Below, one piece after another: positions 39,740 to 49,314 of a stretch of DNA of 64,000 nucleotides. Position 1 is the first letter of the stretch; every line of letters starts with the position of its first letter. This stretch comes from Roseibium aggregatum IAM 12614 (lineage in GTDB: Bacteria; Pseudomonadota; Alphaproteobacteria; Rhizobiales; Stappiaceae). The stretch covers positions 124,001 to 188,000 of the forward strand of contig NZ_AAUW01000009.1 of NCBI RefSeq assembly GCF_000168975.1. Direction: 5' to 3'. The notes beneath the pieces were generated by a model. The model was not told the origin of the DNA. It worked only from the letters and a program-made list of their open reading frames with translations, and ran no database searches. The translations under genes and the position numbers were made by a program.

Positions 39740-39765
39740 GAAGCGGCGATGACTATCGCCGCTTC
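39740..39765 (+). promoter_or_regulatory. Perfect 11-bp hairpin in the metK leader
   Basis: GAAGCGGCGAT-GACT-ATCGCCGCTTC ends 32 bases before the metK ATG. It is followed by TGTCATATTC rather than a T-run. It could end the upstream gene weakly, or act in metK leader control. It does not match the SAM-II or SAM/SAH riboswitch layouts that I know. Confidence 0.6.
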
Positions 39766-39797
39766 TGTCATATTCATTCCCAGAAGGACGATCGCCA

Positions 39798-40970
39798 ATG
39801 GCACGTCAGAATTACCTGTTTACCTCCGAGTCCGTTTCCGAAGGACACCCGGACAAAGTATGCGACCGTATTTCCGATGCGGTTGTCGATGCCTACCTCA
39901 AGGAAATGCCGGAAGCGCGTGTTGCCTGTGAAACCCTGGCAACCACCAACCGCATCGTGATCGCCGGCGAAACCCGCGGCCCGGCCACCATCACCAACGA
40001 TTACATCGCCCATCTTGCCCGCATGGCCGTCAAGGATATCGGCTACGAGCAGGACGGCTTCCATTGGGAAAACTGCGACATCGCCGTTCATCTGCATGCG
40101 CAGTCCGCCCACATCGCCCAGGGCGTCGATGCCGGCGACAACAAGGACGAAGGCGCGGGTGACCAGGGCATCATGTTCGGTTACGCCTGCCGCGAAACCG
40201 AAGAGCTGATGCCGGCTCCGATCCTCTTTTCGCACAAGATCCTGCGCCTTCTGGCCGATGTGCGCAAATCCGGTCAGGAGCCTGCACTCGGCCCGGACGC
40301 AAAAAGCCAGGTCACCATCCGCTACGCTGACGGCAAGCCTGTCGAGGCGACCTCGATCGTGCTGTCGACCCAGCATCTGGATCCGACCCTGACGTCCGCC
40401 GACGTGCGCGCCATCGTCGATCCCTACATCCGCTCCGCGCTGCCGGATGGTTTCATCACGGACGCCACCGTCTGGCACGTCAATCCGACGGGTGCTTTCG
40501 TCATCGGCGGCCCCGACGGTGATGCGGGCCTCACCGGCCGCAAGATCATTGTCGACACCTACGGCGGCGCTGCACCGCACGGCGGCGGCGCATTCTCGGG
40601 CAAGGACCCGACCAAGGTCGACCGTTCCGCAGCCTACGCGGCCCGTTACCTCGCCAAGAACGTTGTCGCAGCCGATCTTGCAGATCGCTGCACCATCCAG
40701 CTTTCCTACGCCATCGGCATTCCGGAGCCGCTGTCGGTCTATGTCGACCTGCACGGCACCGGCCGTTGCGACGAGGCCAAGCTGGAAAAGGCGCTGCGCG
40801 ATGTCATGGGCCTCAGCCCGCGCGGCATCCGCCAGCACCTGAAGCTGAACAACCCGATTTACGAGCGCACCGCCGCTTACGGTCATTTCGGCCGCGAGCC
40901 GGAAGCGGACGGCGGTTTCAGCTGGGAAAAGACAGACCTGGTTGACGAGCTTCGCCCGCTTGCGGGATAA
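39798..40970 (+). CDS. metK: S-adenosylmethionine synthetase
   Basis: A 390-residue enzyme making SAM from methionine and ATP. It starts with [24 protein letters not shown]. The signature [12 protein letters not shown] is present, and the P-loop-like [16 protein letters not shown] lies near residue 265. Length is normal for alphaproteobacterial MetK. A ribosome site AAGGA lies upstream, and a terminator follows at 41008-41041, so metK appears to be its own unit or the end of one. Confidence 0.98.
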   Translation: MARQNYLFTSESVSEGHPDKVCDRISDAVVDAYLKEMPEARVACETLATTNRIVIAGETRGPATITNDYIAHLARMAVKDIGYEQDGFHWENCDIAVHLHAQSAHIAQGVDAGDNKDEGAGDQGIMFGYACRETEELMPAPILFSHKILRLLADVRKSGQEPALGPDAKSQVTIRYADGKPVEATSIVLSTQHLDPTLTSADVRAIVDPYIRSALPDGFITDATVWHVNPTGAFVIGGPDGDAGLTGRKIIVDTYGGAAPHGGGAFSGKDPTKVDRSAAYAARYLAKNVVAADLADRCTIQLSYAIGIPEPLSVYVDLHGTGRCDEAKLEKALRDVMGLSPRGIRQHLKLNNPIYERTAAYGHFGREPEADGGFSWEKTDLVDELRPLAG

Positions 40971-41007
40971 GCTTGCCTTCCATCTGAACGCATGAAGACA
41001 TGAAACA

Positions 41008-41041
41008 GATCGCCGGTTCAGAACCGGCGATCTTTTGTTTT
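41008..41041 (+). terminator. Rho-independent terminator after metK
   Basis: GATCGCCGGT and ACCGGCGATC (10 bp, extendable to 12) close a small loop and lead into TTTTGTTTT. It lies 12 bases before the trmB ATG, so trmB must rely on readthrough or an unusual start. Confidence 0.88.
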
Positions 41042-41052
41042 GAAGTAGCAGA

Positions 41053-41739
41053 ATGACTGATCGTTACGAAGGTTCCTTTTACGGCCGCCGCAAGGGCAAG
41101 CCGCTCAGCCCGCGCCGCGAGGCTTTGATGGAAAACGAACTGCCGCGTCTGGCGCTCGACCTGACCGCACCCGCTCCGGAGGATCTGACGAGCCTCTTTG
41201 ACGCAGAAGTCGACGAGGTCTGCCTGGAGGTCGGCTTTGGCGGCGGGGAACACCTGCTGCACCGGGCAAGAACCAATCCGCGGACTGGCTTTATCGGCGT
41301 GGAGCCCTTCGTCGGCAGCATGGCCAAGGCCGTGAATGCTGTCGTGGAAGAAGGGTTGCGGAATATCCGTCTTTACGACGACGATGCCGTCAATGTTCTG
41401 GACTGGTTGCCCGAGGCGAGCCTCGATCTGGCCTACCAGCTCTATCCGGACCCCTGGCCGAAGAAGCGCCACTGGAAACGCCGGTTCATCAACGAGCAGA
41501 ACCTCGACCGCTACGCCCGGGTGATCAAGCCCGGCCGCGAGTTCCGGTTTGCCAGCGACATCGATACCTATGTCGACTGGACGCTGCGCCATTGCCGCGA
41601 CCATGACGCGTTTGAATGGACCGCCGAAACCGCGTCCGACTGGAAATCCCCCTGGGACGGCTGGCCGGGCACCCGCTACGAGGCCAAGGCCATCCGCGAG
41701 GGCCGTGTCGGCCGGTACCTGACCTTCCGCAGGGTGTAG
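41053..41739 (+). CDS. trmB: tRNA (guanosine(46)-N7)-methyltransferase TrmB
   Basis: A 228-residue SAM-dependent enzyme that forms m7G46 in tRNA. It begins [18 protein letters not shown]. The SAM motif is [11 protein letters not shown], followed by GVEPFVGSM. The catalytic motif is [16 protein letters not shown], and the C-terminus has GTRYEAKA. Length fits the family. Its start lies just past a strong terminator for metK, so expression probably depends on readthrough. Confidence 0.96.
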   Translation: MTDRYEGSFYGRRKGKPLSPRREALMENELPRLALDLTAPAPEDLTSLFDAEVDEVCLEVGFGGGEHLLHRARTNPRTGFIGVEPFVGSMAKAVNAVVEEGLRNIRLYDDDAVNVLDWLPEASLDLAYQLYPDPWPKKRHWKRRFINEQNLDRYARVIKPGREFRFASDIDTYVDWTLRHCRDHDAFEWTAETASDWKSPWDGWPGTRYEAKAIREGRVGRYLTFRRV

Positions 41740-41829
41740 CGTTGCGTTGACGGAAACGGCGCTTTTGCTGCCGTTTGCCGGGAGAATCCGGGCAGGGGCC
41801 AACTTCTTTGAGGAATTTGGCCCGGGCTC

Positions 41830-41858
41830 TTGCCTTTTTGACCGCTTTGGCGTTATAC
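41830..41858 (+). promoter_or_regulatory. Sigma-70-type promoter ahead of the rimP-nusA operon
   Basis: TTGCCT (41830-41835) and TTATAC (41853-41858) are separated by 17 bases. The predicted start near 41865 would give a leader RNA that meets a terminator about 60 bases later. Confidence 0.6.
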
Positions 41859-41864
41859 AGCCCG

Positions 41865-41930
41865 TGTTTCACCTCAAACGGCTTATCTGAGCACTTTGAG
41901 AGTGGGCCCGCCGGGGACCCGCTCTTTTTT
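41865..41930 (+). ncRNA. Candidate short leader RNA or attenuator ending in a terminator
   Basis: From the predicted start near 41865 to the T-run there are about 65 bases. The 3' part is a 7-bp stem GAGTGGG/CCCGCTC (one G-U) at 41900-41924 followed by TTTTTT. It could be a premature terminator controlling rimP-nusA-infB or a small stable RNA. This is an inference from layout alone. Confidence 0.4.
41900..41930 (+). terminator. Rho-independent terminator about 110 bases before rimP
   Basis: GAGTGGG (41900-41906) pairs with CCCGCTC (41918-41924), with a GC-rich loop and six or more T residues after it. It can terminate trmB readthrough as well as transcripts from the promoter at 41830-41858. 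Confidence 0.75.
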
Positions 41931-42040
41931 GCTTACATAACCGGAAACCAACGAGTTCGAGCAGGACTGCCCTATGTAAATCGACAATCAGGTGCATCTG
42001 ATGCTCAAGAGCCGGTAACGGCCGCCAACAGGAGCCAAGT

Positions 42041-42634
42041 GTGAGCGCACACGAACCGAGAATTGTGACGGAACAGGGACTTGACGCCCGTGTTGCCGCA
42101 ATTGTGGAGCCGGTGATCGAGGATCTCGGCTACCGTCTGGTGCGTACGAAGATCAGTGCTCAGAACGGCTGCACCTTGCAGATCATGGCAGAGCGTCCGG
42201 ACGGCACCATGACCGTCGAGGACTGCGAAACCGTCAGCCGGGCCGTATCGCCCGCGCTCGACGTCGAAGACCCGATCAACCGGGCATATCATCTAGAAGT
42301 TTCATCTCCGGGTATCGACCGTCCGCTCGTGCGGGCAGGCGATTTCAACCGCTGGGCAGGCCATGAGCTGAAGGTCGAGATGGCCGTCATGCTGGATGGC
42401 CGCAAGCGCTTCCGGGGAACGCTCCTCGGCGCGGAAAACGGCATGGCCAGCATTCGGCTTCCTGATGTGCGGGAAGGCGAGGAGGACACCGTGGCGCTGC
42501 CGCTGGAGAACATCGGCGAAGCCAAGCTGGTGCTGACCGATGACTTGATTACCGCAGCTCTTCAGGCCGAAAAGGCGGCGTTGGCCGCCCGTGGTCAGGA
42601 TGACGAGCTGTCGCAGGACAACATGCCCAACTGA
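42041..42634 (+). CDS. rimP: Ribosome maturation factor RimP
   Basis: A 197-residue 30S assembly factor. It starts at GTG 42041 with AGGAG a few bases upstream. The RimP-N domain has [21 protein letters not shown] and the core [14 protein letters not shown] is the family signature. The C-terminal domain continues to about residue 175, with an extra acidic tail. It is the first gene of the rimP-nusA-rnpM-infB-rbfA-truB-rpsO-pnp cluster. Confidence 0.95.
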   Translation: MSAHEPRIVTEQGLDARVAAIVEPVIEDLGYRLVRTKISAQNGCTLQIMAERPDGTMTVEDCETVSRAVSPALDVEDPINRAYHLEVSSPGIDRPLVRAGDFNRWAGHELKVEMAVMLDGRKRFRGTLLGAENGMASIRLPDVREGEEDTVALPLENIGEAKLVLTDDLITAALQAEKAALAARGQDDELSQDNMPN

Positions 42635-42701
42635 GCCTCAGGCTTTAAGGGAAATAAGAAGAACGCGCCCGAACCGATCCTTGGCGCAAGAGGAGTGGAA
42701 T

Positions 42702-44357
42702 ATGGCAATCAGCGCGAACCGGCTGGAACTGCTGCAAATCGCTGACGCGGTCGCACGGGAAAAATCCATCGACCGGATGATCGTCATCAATGCAATGGAA
42801 GACGCGATCCAGAAGGCAGCCCGCTCCCGCTATGGTACGGAAACGGAAGTCCGTGCCGAAATCAATCCGAAGACCGGCGAGATCCGTTTGCAGCGCCTGC
42901 TTCAGGTCGTTGACAGTGTCGAGAACGTTTCCACCGACATCTCTCTTGAGGACGCGCAGGCCCGCAATCCGGAAGCCAGCATCGGTGACTTCATCGCCGA
43001 GCCGCTGCCGCCGCTCGATTTCGGCCGCATTGCCGCCCAGTCCGCCAAACAGGTCATCGTGCAGAAAGTGCGCGAAGCCGAGCGCGATCGTCAGTATGAA
43101 GAATTCAAGGACCGTGTCGGCGAAGTCGTCAACGGTGTCGTCAAGCGTGCCGAATACGGCAACGTCATCGTGGATCTGGGCCGCGGCGAAGGCATTGTCC
43201 GCCGCGACGAACTGATCCCGCGCGAAATCTTCCGCACCGGCGACCGCATCCGCGCCATTATCTACGACGTGCGCCGCGAGCAGCGTGGGCCGCAGATCTT
43301 CCTGTCGCGCACCCATCCGCAGTTCATGGCAAAGCTGTTTGCCCAGGAAGTTCCGGAAATCTACGACGGCGTCATCGAGATCAAGTCCGTTGCCCGCGAC
43401 CCGGGCTCGCGCGCGAAGATCGCCGTGATCTCCAAGGACAGCTCCATCGATCCGGTCGGCGCCTGCGTGGGTATGCGCGGCAGCCGTGTCCAGGCCGTTG
43501 TCGGCGAACTCCAGGGCGAAAAGATCGACATCATTCCGTGGAACGAGGAGGCAGCGACCTTCATCGTCAACGCCCTGCAGCCGGCCGAAGTTGCCAAGGT
43601 TGTTCTGGACGAAGACGCCGAACGTATTGAAGTTGTCGTTCCCGATGACCAACTATCACTGGCGATCGGCCGCCGCGGCCAGAACGTGCGCCTGGCCTCT
43701 CAGCTGACCGGCTGGGCCATCGACATCATGACCGAACAGGAAGAAAGCGACCGCCGCCAGAAGGAATTCCTGGAGCGCTCGCAGCTGTTCATGGAAGCCC
43801 TCAACGTCGACGAAATGGTCGGCCAGTTGCTGGCGACCGAAGGCTTCACCTCGGTTGAGGAAGTCGCCTATGTGGAGCTCGACGAGATCTCCATGATCGA
43901 GGGCTTCGATGACGACACCGCGGTCGAAATTCAGGCACGTGCCCGGGATTACCTGGCCGAGCTGGAAGCAAAACTTGACGAAGAGCGTGTTTCGCTCGGT
44001 GTTGCCGACGACTTGAGGTCGATTGATGGCCTGACAACGGCTATGCTGGTTGCCTTGGGTAAGGACGGCATCAAGACGATGGAAGACCTCGCCGGTTGTG
44101 CTGCTGACGATCTCGTCGGCTGGACCGAACGCAAGGACGGTGAGACCAAGCGCTTCGAAGGTGCCCTTTCGGAATTCGACATGTCCCGCGCGGAAGCGGA
44201 AAACGTCGTGATGGCGGCTCGTCTGGCCGCAGGCTGGATCACCGAGGAAGAACTCGCAGCTCAGGCTGAGGAAGACGAAGCCGGAGAAGAGGAAGAGGCT
44301 GAAATGGCCGAGACCGTTGGAGAAGAGCCACAAAGCGGCGCGATCCTGAACGGGTAA
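42702..44357 (+). CDS. nusA: Transcription termination/antitermination protein NusA
   Basis: A 551-residue RNA polymerase-associated factor. The ATG at 42702 follows AAGAGGAGTGGAAT. The N-terminal RNAP-binding domain begins [20 protein letters not shown]. An S1 domain follows ([21 protein letters not shown]), then two KH domains ([33 protein letters not shown]). C-terminal acidic repeat helices (AR1/AR2-like) end in a Glu-rich tail. It lies 67 bp after rimP. Confidence 0.97.
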   Translation: MAISANRLELLQIADAVAREKSIDRMIVINAMEDAIQKAARSRYGTETEVRAEINPKTGEIRLQRLLQVVDSVENVSTDISLEDAQARNPEASIGDFIAEPLPPLDFGRIAAQSAKQVIVQKVREAERDRQYEEFKDRVGEVVNGVVKRAEYGNVIVDLGRGEGIVRRDELIPREIFRTGDRIRAIIYDVRREQRGPQIFLSRTHPQFMAKLFAQEVPEIYDGVIEIKSVARDPGSRAKIAVISKDSSIDPVGACVGMRGSRVQAVVGELQGEKIDIIPWNEEAATFIVNALQPAEVAKVVLDEDAERIEVVVPDDQLSLAIGRRGQNVRLASQLTGWAIDIMTEQEESDRRQKEFLERSQLFMEALNVDEMVGQLLATEGFTSVEEVAYVELDEISMIEGFDDDTAVEIQARARDYLAELEAKLDEERVSLGVADDLRSIDGLTTAMLVALGKDGIKTMEDLAGCAADDLVGWTERKDGETKRFEGALSEFDMSRAEAENVVMAARLAAGWITEEELAAQAEEDEAGEEEEAEMAETVGEEPQSGAILNG

Positions 44358-44498
44358 CGAGAGAGGCAAAAGCCTCCTGTGTGAAGTTTCCGGTCCGGCC
44401 GTGGGCCGTCCGGGAGTTTCGAATTCGCAAGTTCGATCAGCTTTTCTGCGCCGGGGGTGTTTCCACCGGAAAGCAGGTTGATCAAAAGGAGTGGCAGC

Positions 44499-45134
44499 GT
44501 GCCCAGGAAGAGTGAGCCAACCGAACGGCAGTGTGCCGTGACCCGGGAGGTTCAGCCCGTCAGTGCGCTGATCCGGTTCGTTCTCGACCCGCAAGGCGAG
44601 GTTGTTCCGGATCTGAAGCGGGTTCTTCCAGGACGCGGTGTTTGGGTGACCGCCACGAAAGACATCGTGGCTGTTGCCGAAAAGGACCGGAAAAAGGTCT
44701 TCGGCCGGGGTTTTAAAGGGGAAGCCTCTGTCGAGCCGGGACTGGCGGATCGGGTCGATGCGCTCATGGAACGATCGGCGCTGCAAGCGCTCTCCATGAC
44801 GCGCAAGGCCGGCGAGCTGGTAACGGGCTATGCGAAAGTTGAAGCAGCCCTGCGGCAGGATGATGTCGCCGGGCTGGTCCATGCCTCGGACGCTGCAGAA
44901 GACGGGGTACGGAAGCTGGCGGCGGTGGCTGCCGGCACTCAGGAACACGCAAACGGATGCCAAATCGTCCGTTTGTTCGATTCGGACCAATTGGATTTGG
45001 CATTGGGCCGGTCAAATGTGATACATGCTGCACTGCTTGCGGGGCAGGCGAGCGAAAACTTCCTGTCGCGAGTGCGCGATCTGGAGCGTTTTCGCAACTC
45101 CTCCGGGGCAAGCAGCGATAATGGCAACGCTTGA
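44499..45134 (+). CDS. rnpM: RNA-binding protein RnpM/YlxR fused to an L7Ae-like domain
   Basis: A 211-residue RNA-binding protein. The start is GTG 44499, with a perfect AAAAGGAG site upstream. Residues about 1-90 are the YlxR (DUF448) domain: [19 protein letters not shown] and PGRGVWVT. Residues about 100-195 look like a ribosomal L7Ae-type fold ([20 protein letters not shown]). This two-domain form is usual in alphaproteobacteria. The stop lies 29 bases before infB. YlxR homologues modulate RNase P in Gram-positives; here the role is inferred. Confidence 0.9.
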   Translation: MPRKSEPTERQCAVTREVQPVSALIRFVLDPQGEVVPDLKRVLPGRGVWVTATKDIVAVAEKDRKKVFGRGFKGEASVEPGLADRVDALMERSALQALSMTRKAGELVTGYAKVEAALRQDDVAGLVHASDAAEDGVRKLAAVAAGTQEHANGCQIVRLFDSDQLDLALGRSNVIHAALLAGQASENFLSRVRDLERFRNSSGASSDNGNA

Positions 45135-45163
45135 AAAGGCGGTTGCGCAGGACTGAAGGCAAT

Positions 45164-47896
45164 ATGAGCGATACGAAAAATCCAGGCGACAAGACAATCA
45201 GCGTTGAGCGTGGCAAAACGCTTGGCCTAAAGCGCGGCGGTGGCGATCAGGGAACTGTTCGGCAGTCCTTCTCGCATGGCCGGTCAAAAGCCGTCGTCGT
45301 GGAAAAGAAGAAGCGCCGTGTTGTGCTTCCCGGGCAAGAAGCAAAAGCAGACGCCCCAGCGCCGACCACGCAGCGCCTCGAGCGTCCGGCTGAAGCGCCG
45401 CGTACGCCGCCGCAGCCGGATCCGCAGGCCACCAAGCAGGCCCGCCGGTCGGCTTCCGGCCAGCGCCAGAAAGGCAACGGCAACGTTCTGCGCACCCTGA
45501 CCAAGGAAGAAGCGGCAGCCCGTGCGGCAGCCCTTCAGATGGCGAAGGTGCGTGACGAGGAAGACCGCAAGCGCCGCGAAGAAGAAGACAAGCGCCGGGC
45601 GATCGAAGCCGCGCAGCGTCAGGCTGAAGAAGAAGCCCGCGCGAAGGTGGAAGCGGAAGAGCGCGCCAAGCGCGAAGCCGAAGAAGCTCTCCAGGCGACG
45701 GAACAGGCCAAGGCTGAACCGACGAGCGAACCGGCTGCCGAAGCGGCGCCGGAAGCTGCAGCGCCTGTGCGCAAGGAAACGGCCGGTCGCACCGTGGTTC
45801 GCAAGCCCGCTCATGCCGACGGTGGCAAGCCGCCGAGCCTTGACGACATGGGCAAGCGCAAGGCGCCGGAGGCTCCGGCCGCACGTGCGAAGCCCGGGCG
45901 CGAAGAATCCGAAGAAGAAGATCGCAACAACAAGAACGTTCGTGCGGTCAAGCGCCCGAAACAGGCTCCGACTCCCGCCGCGCGTCCGCGCACTGGCGAC
46001 GACCGCCGCCGCTCCAAGCTGACCATCTCCGCCGCCACCGGTGGCGATGACGGCCAGCGTGCGCGGTCTCTGGCCTCCATGCGCCGCCGCCAGGAAAAGG
46101 CGAAACGCGGTCAGCAGCAGGTCGTGCGTGAAAAGATCATGCGCGAAGTCGTTCTGCCGGAAGCCATCACCATCCAGGAACTCGCCAACCGTATGGCAGA
46201 GCGCGCCGTGGACGTGATCAAGCTTCTCATGAAGCAGGGCCAGATGCTCAAGATCAACGACGTGATCGATGCCGATACCGCCGAACTGATCGCCCAGGAA
46301 ATGGGCCACACGGTCAAGCGCGTGTCTGAAGCAGACGTTGAAGAAGGTCTGTTCACTACGGAAGACGAACCGGACACCCTGCTGCCGCGGCCTCCGGTCG
46401 TGACCATCATGGGCCACGTCGACCACGGCAAGACCTCGTTGCTCGATGCAATCCGCAAGTCGAAGGTTGTCACCGGCGAAGCCGGCGGCATCACCCAGCA
46501 CATCGGCGCGTATCAGGTCGATCAGGATGGCAACAAGATCACCTTCATCGATACCCCGGGCCACGCTGCGTTCTCGCAGATGCGTGCTCGCGGTGCGAAG
46601 TCGACCGATATCGTGATCCTGGTCGTTGCTGCCGACGATGGCGTCATGCCGCAGACCAAGGAAGCCGTTGCGCACGCAAAGGCGGCCGACGTTCCGATCA
46701 TCGTGGCCATCAACAAGATGGACAAGCCGGAAGCCGATCCGAACCGCGTCCGTACCGAACTCCTCAGCGAGAACCTCGTTGTGGAATCCATGGGCGGCGA
46801 CGTGATCGACGTGGAAGTCTCGGCCAAGAGCGGCCTGGGCCTCGACAAGCTTCTGGAAATGATCCTGCTGCAGTCCGAGGTTCTGGAACTCCAGGCCAAT
46901 CCGGACCGCAAGGCGGAAGGTATCGTCATCGAAGCGCAGCTCGACAAGGGCCGCGGTCCGGTTGCCACCGTTCTGGTGCAGAAGGGGACCCTCAAGCCGG
47001 GCGACATTCTTGTTGCCGGTGCCGAGTGGGGCCGCGTCCGCGCCATGCTTGACGAGAATGGCAATCAGGTGAAGGAAGCCGGTCCGGCCAAGCCGGTCGA
47101 GGTTCTGGGCTTTCAGGGCACGCCGGAAGCCGGTGACATGGTTGCGGTTGTCGACAACGAAGCCCGCGCCCGTGAAATTACCGACTACCGTCAGCGCCAG
47201 ATCCGCGAGAAGGCCTCGGTGGTCGCCTCCGGTACACGTGGTTCGCTCGAGCAGATGATGAACCGCCTGCAGGAAACCGGCAAGAAAGAGTTCCCGCTGG
47301 TGCTCAAGGCCGACGTGCAGGGCTCCGCGGAAGCGATTGCCCATGCGCTCAACGAACTCGGCAACGAGGAAGTTGGCGCACGCATCCTGCTCTCCGGTGT
47401 CGGTGGCATTACCGAAAGCGACGTCACGCTGGCGCTCGCTTCCAAGGCACCGATCATCGGCTTCAACGTGCGTGCCAACAAGCAAGCCCGTGAAGCGGCA
47501 AGCCGCGAAGGCATCGAGATCCGCTACTACAACGTGATCTACGACCTGGTCGACGACATCAAGGCTGCCCTGTCGGGCATGCTGTCGCCGGAGCGCCGCG
47601 AAACCTTCCTGGGCAATGCGGAGATCAAGGAAATCTTCCACATCTCCAAGGTCGGCAAGGTTGCAGGCTGTCTGGTTACCGAAGGTGTCGTGGAACGTGG
47701 CGCCAACGTTCGCCTCATTCGCGACGACGTGGTCATCCACGAAGGCGAACTGGGTACGCTCAAGCGCTTCAAGGACGAGGTCAAGTCTGTCGAGTCCGGT
47801 CAGGAATGCGGCATGAACTTCGTCAAGTACCAGGACATGCGTCCGGGCGACGTCATCGAGTGCTTCCGCGTCGAACAGATCGCACGGACACTCTGA
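45164..47896 (+). CDS. infB: Translation initiation factor IF-2
   Basis: A 910-residue GTPase that places initiator tRNA on the 30S subunit. The ATG at 45164 ([20 protein letters not shown]) is the conserved start. A long charged Ala/Glu/Arg-rich N-terminal region covers about 1-330. The G domain has GHVDHGKT at 417-424, DTPGH and NKMD. The C-terminal domains end in [11 protein letters not shown]. It lies in the nusA-rnpM-infB order and is followed by a 15-bp hairpin before rbfA. Confidence 0.98.
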   Translation: MSDTKNPGDKTISVERGKTLGLKRGGGDQGTVRQSFSHGRSKAVVVEKKKRRVVLPGQEAKADAPAPTTQRLERPAEAPRTPPQPDPQATKQARRSASGQRQKGNGNVLRTLTKEEAAARAAALQMAKVRDEEDRKRREEEDKRRAIEAAQRQAEEEARAKVEAEERAKREAEEALQATEQAKAEPTSEPAAEAAPEAAAPVRKETAGRTVVRKPAHADGGKPPSLDDMGKRKAPEAPAARAKPGREESEEEDRNNKNVRAVKRPKQAPTPAARPRTGDDRRRSKLTISAATGGDDGQRARSLASMRRRQEKAKRGQQQVVREKIMREVVLPEAITIQELANRMAERAVDVIKLLMKQGQMLKINDVIDADTAELIAQEMGHTVKRVSEADVEEGLFTTEDEPDTLLPRPPVVTIMGHVDHGKTSLLDAIRKSKVVTGEAGGITQHIGAYQVDQDGNKITFIDTPGHAAFSQMRARGAKSTDIVILVVAADDGVMPQTKEAVAHAKAADVPIIVAINKMDKPEADPNRVRTELLSENLVVESMGGDVIDVEVSAKSGLGLDKLLEMILLQSEVLELQANPDRKAEGIVIEAQLDKGRGPVATVLVQKGTLKPGDILVAGAEWGRVRAMLDENGNQVKEAGPAKPVEVLGFQGTPEAGDMVAVVDNEARAREITDYRQRQIREKASVVASGTRGSLEQMMNRLQETGKKEFPLVLKADVQGSAEAIAHALNELGNEEVGARILLSGVGGITESDVTLALASKAPIIGFNVRANKQAREAASREGIEIRYYNVIYDLVDDIKAALSGMLSPERRETFLGNAEIKEIFHISKVGKVAGCLVTEGVVERGANVRLIRDDVVIHEGELGTLKRFKDEVKSVESGQECGMNFVKYQDMRPGDVIECFRVEQIARTL

Positions 47897-47922
47897 TCGA
47901 AGTCAGAAATCTACTTGAAACT

Positions 47923-47958
47923 GATGTCAGCGGCTTATTCAATTAAGCCGCTGACGTC
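47923..47958 (+). other. Long hairpin between infB and rbfA
   Basis: A 15-bp stem (one G-U pair) GATGTCAGCGGCTTA/TAAGCCGCTGACGTC with loop TTCAAT begins 26 bases past the infB stop. GTATCTGG follows, so there is no terminator tail. An RNase processing or mRNA-stabilising role is plausible. Confidence 0.7.
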
Positions 47959-48141
47959 GTATCTGGTCGCAGGTAACTCCGTCATGCCATGGCTCGGTCG
48001 TGGTATTCGCACCATCCAGATGGTCTCGCCACCGTTCGCGCTTCAGGCCCGGCAATGGCGCGGATCTCTGGGACCGGTCCGCCAACGGCGCCCGAATACG
48101 TCGGGACGGAATGCGCTGCCAGAGATGCAGGAACAACAACA

Positions 48142-48567
48142 ATGGCAAGACAACACGGACAGGACAGCCGCGGCCCTTCCCAGCGCCAGTTGCGCGTTGG
48201 CGAGACGGTCCGCAAGGAGCTGTCCGATATTCTGACCCGGGGACGGTTCTCCGACCCCGATCTCGACGGGGTGATCGTCACGATCCCCGAAGTGCGCATG
48301 ACACCGGATCTGCGCCTGGCCACCTGCCTGGTGATGCCGCTTGGGGGTGTCAACGCCGAGAACGTCGAAAAGGCCCTGAACCGCAGCGCGAAATATCTGC
48401 GCGGCCAGGTGTCCCGCCGGCTGACCATGAAATACATGCCGGACCTGCGCTTCGTTCTCGACACACGGTTCGACGACGACGACCGCATCGGCACGCTGCT
48501 GCATTCCCCGGAAGTTTCCCGCGATCTGGACGAGGACGAAGGGGATAGCGGCGCTGGACAGGACTGA
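48142..48567 (+). CDS. rbfA: Ribosome-binding factor A
   Basis: A 141-residue 30S assembly and cold-shock factor. The ATG at 48142 gives MARQHGQDSRGPSQRQLRVGETVRKELSDIL. The KH-type core has DPDLDGVIVTIPEVRMTPDLRLATCLV and the C-terminal MKYMPDLRFVLDTRFDDDDRI. An acidic tail follows. Longer frames upstream are unconserved. Normally truB follows directly; here a low-GC gene intervenes. Confidence 0.95.
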   Translation: MARQHGQDSRGPSQRQLRVGETVRKELSDILTRGRFSDPDLDGVIVTIPEVRMTPDLRLATCLVMPLGGVNAENVEKALNRSAKYLRGQVSRRLTMKYMPDLRFVLDTRFDDDDRIGTLLHSPEVSRDLDEDEGDSGAGQD

Positions 48568-48585
48568 TTGCCGCGCTGAAACCAC

Positions 48586-48617
48586 AATTCACGGTTCAAT
48601 TTGAAATTGCGTGAATT
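48586..48617. repeat. Inverted repeat at the left edge of the low-GC segment
   Basis: AATTCACG/CGTGAATT (8 bp) encloses a smaller CAATT/AATTG stem, 19 bases past the rbfA stop. It marks the point where base composition drops. It may be the rbfA transcript end or an insertion scar. Confidence 0.45.
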
Positions 48618-48730
48618 CGAGTTCTTAGCCCTCGGTAATTGTAGCCTCGCCGGGAAATGGAAAACCAAACTTGTCTGGCCCGGCGACTTGAACGTGTGCC
48701 GTTTCTGCAAGTCACTTGATGTGAAAGCAG

Positions 48731-49207
48731 ATGGCGTTCTTCAGAACTATCGCAGCAATCGCACTTGGTGCAACGACCTCTGCATGTGTCGTTTTTCCCG
48801 TTCCACGTGTCCTCGCGCCTGAGGTTTCGGGCGTGCTGTTAAACGATGGTATGCCGGTTGCAAATGCAGAGATTGAGTTGGTGGCAGCATTGGCTCCATC
48901 AGACGCATCAAAAGATAACCCGCCAGGGTCAAGGCATGCAGTCACCAGAACGGATGCAGATGGCAAATTCAAAGTGGGGCCGCTTTCCGGGATCAAAACG
49001 GTTCATGTGTATGGCGACGAACTACTTGGGTACTATCTCGTTATCAGGGCTGGGAGCACCGAGTTGATAGGCTTCTCTGATAGTGGAACAGGAAGTGTCC
49101 CTTCAAAGATAAGTGGGTCATGCGACTTGTCGAAGGCGCATAAAGTTGGAAACCAGGTGACTTACTGTGACCACAACAGACTTGAAAAACTCAACAATGA
49201 TCGCTGA
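48731..49207 (+). CDS. Hypothetical secreted protein, lipoprotein-like, possible transthyretin-like fold
   Basis: A 158-residue protein I cannot place in a known family. Residues 1-19 (MAFFRTIAAIALGATTSAC) look like a signal peptide ending at a Cys, but the lipobox TSAC is imperfect. The rest has the pattern VSGVLLNDGMPVANAEIELV and TRTDADGKFKVGPL, which recalls the carboxypeptidase-regulatory/transthyretin-like beta fold. Two later Cys (SCDLS, YCDHN) may form a disulfide. The ribosome site is weak. Its DNA is about 50% GC by rough count, well below its neighbours, and it splits the usual rbfA-truB pair, so recent acquisition is likely. Confidence 0.65.
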   Translation: MAFFRTIAAIALGATTSACVVFPVPRVLAPEVSGVLLNDGMPVANAEIELVAALAPSDASKDNPPGSRHAVTRTDADGKFKVGPLSGIKTVHVYGDELLGYYLVIRAGSTELIGFSDSGTGSVPSKISGSCDLSKAHKVGNQVTYCDHNRLEKLNNDR

Positions 49208-49314
49208 CGAAAGCTGATGTCTTCAGGGTCTCGCTGTTGCGCATGGATGGTGGGCCGACAGTCAGTGTTTCTTTTGTCGCCGTAAAACAATTGCAATCGT
49301 ATTGAAACGCACTC

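Larger units (their letters stand above)
41740..42040. other. rimP upstream region with promoter and terminator
   Basis: This holds short inverted repeats after trmB (AAACGGC/GCCGTTT at about 41757-41780; GGGCCAA/TTGGCCC at about 41796-41824), a promoter-like pair at 41830-41858, a terminator at 41900-41930 and then about 110 bases of unstructured leader before rimP. No coding frame with a ribosome site lies here. Confidence 0.6.

Noticed and set aside
39686..39797. SAM-II or SAM/SAH riboswitch ahead of metK
   Set aside because: The hairpin is present but the conserved pseudoknot bases of those families are not seen.
45284..47740. Long open frame of over 800 codons opposite infB
   Set aside because: Composition reflects infB codon bias; no conserved domain pattern. 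Same reasoning applies to the long frame opposite pnp (51342-53045).
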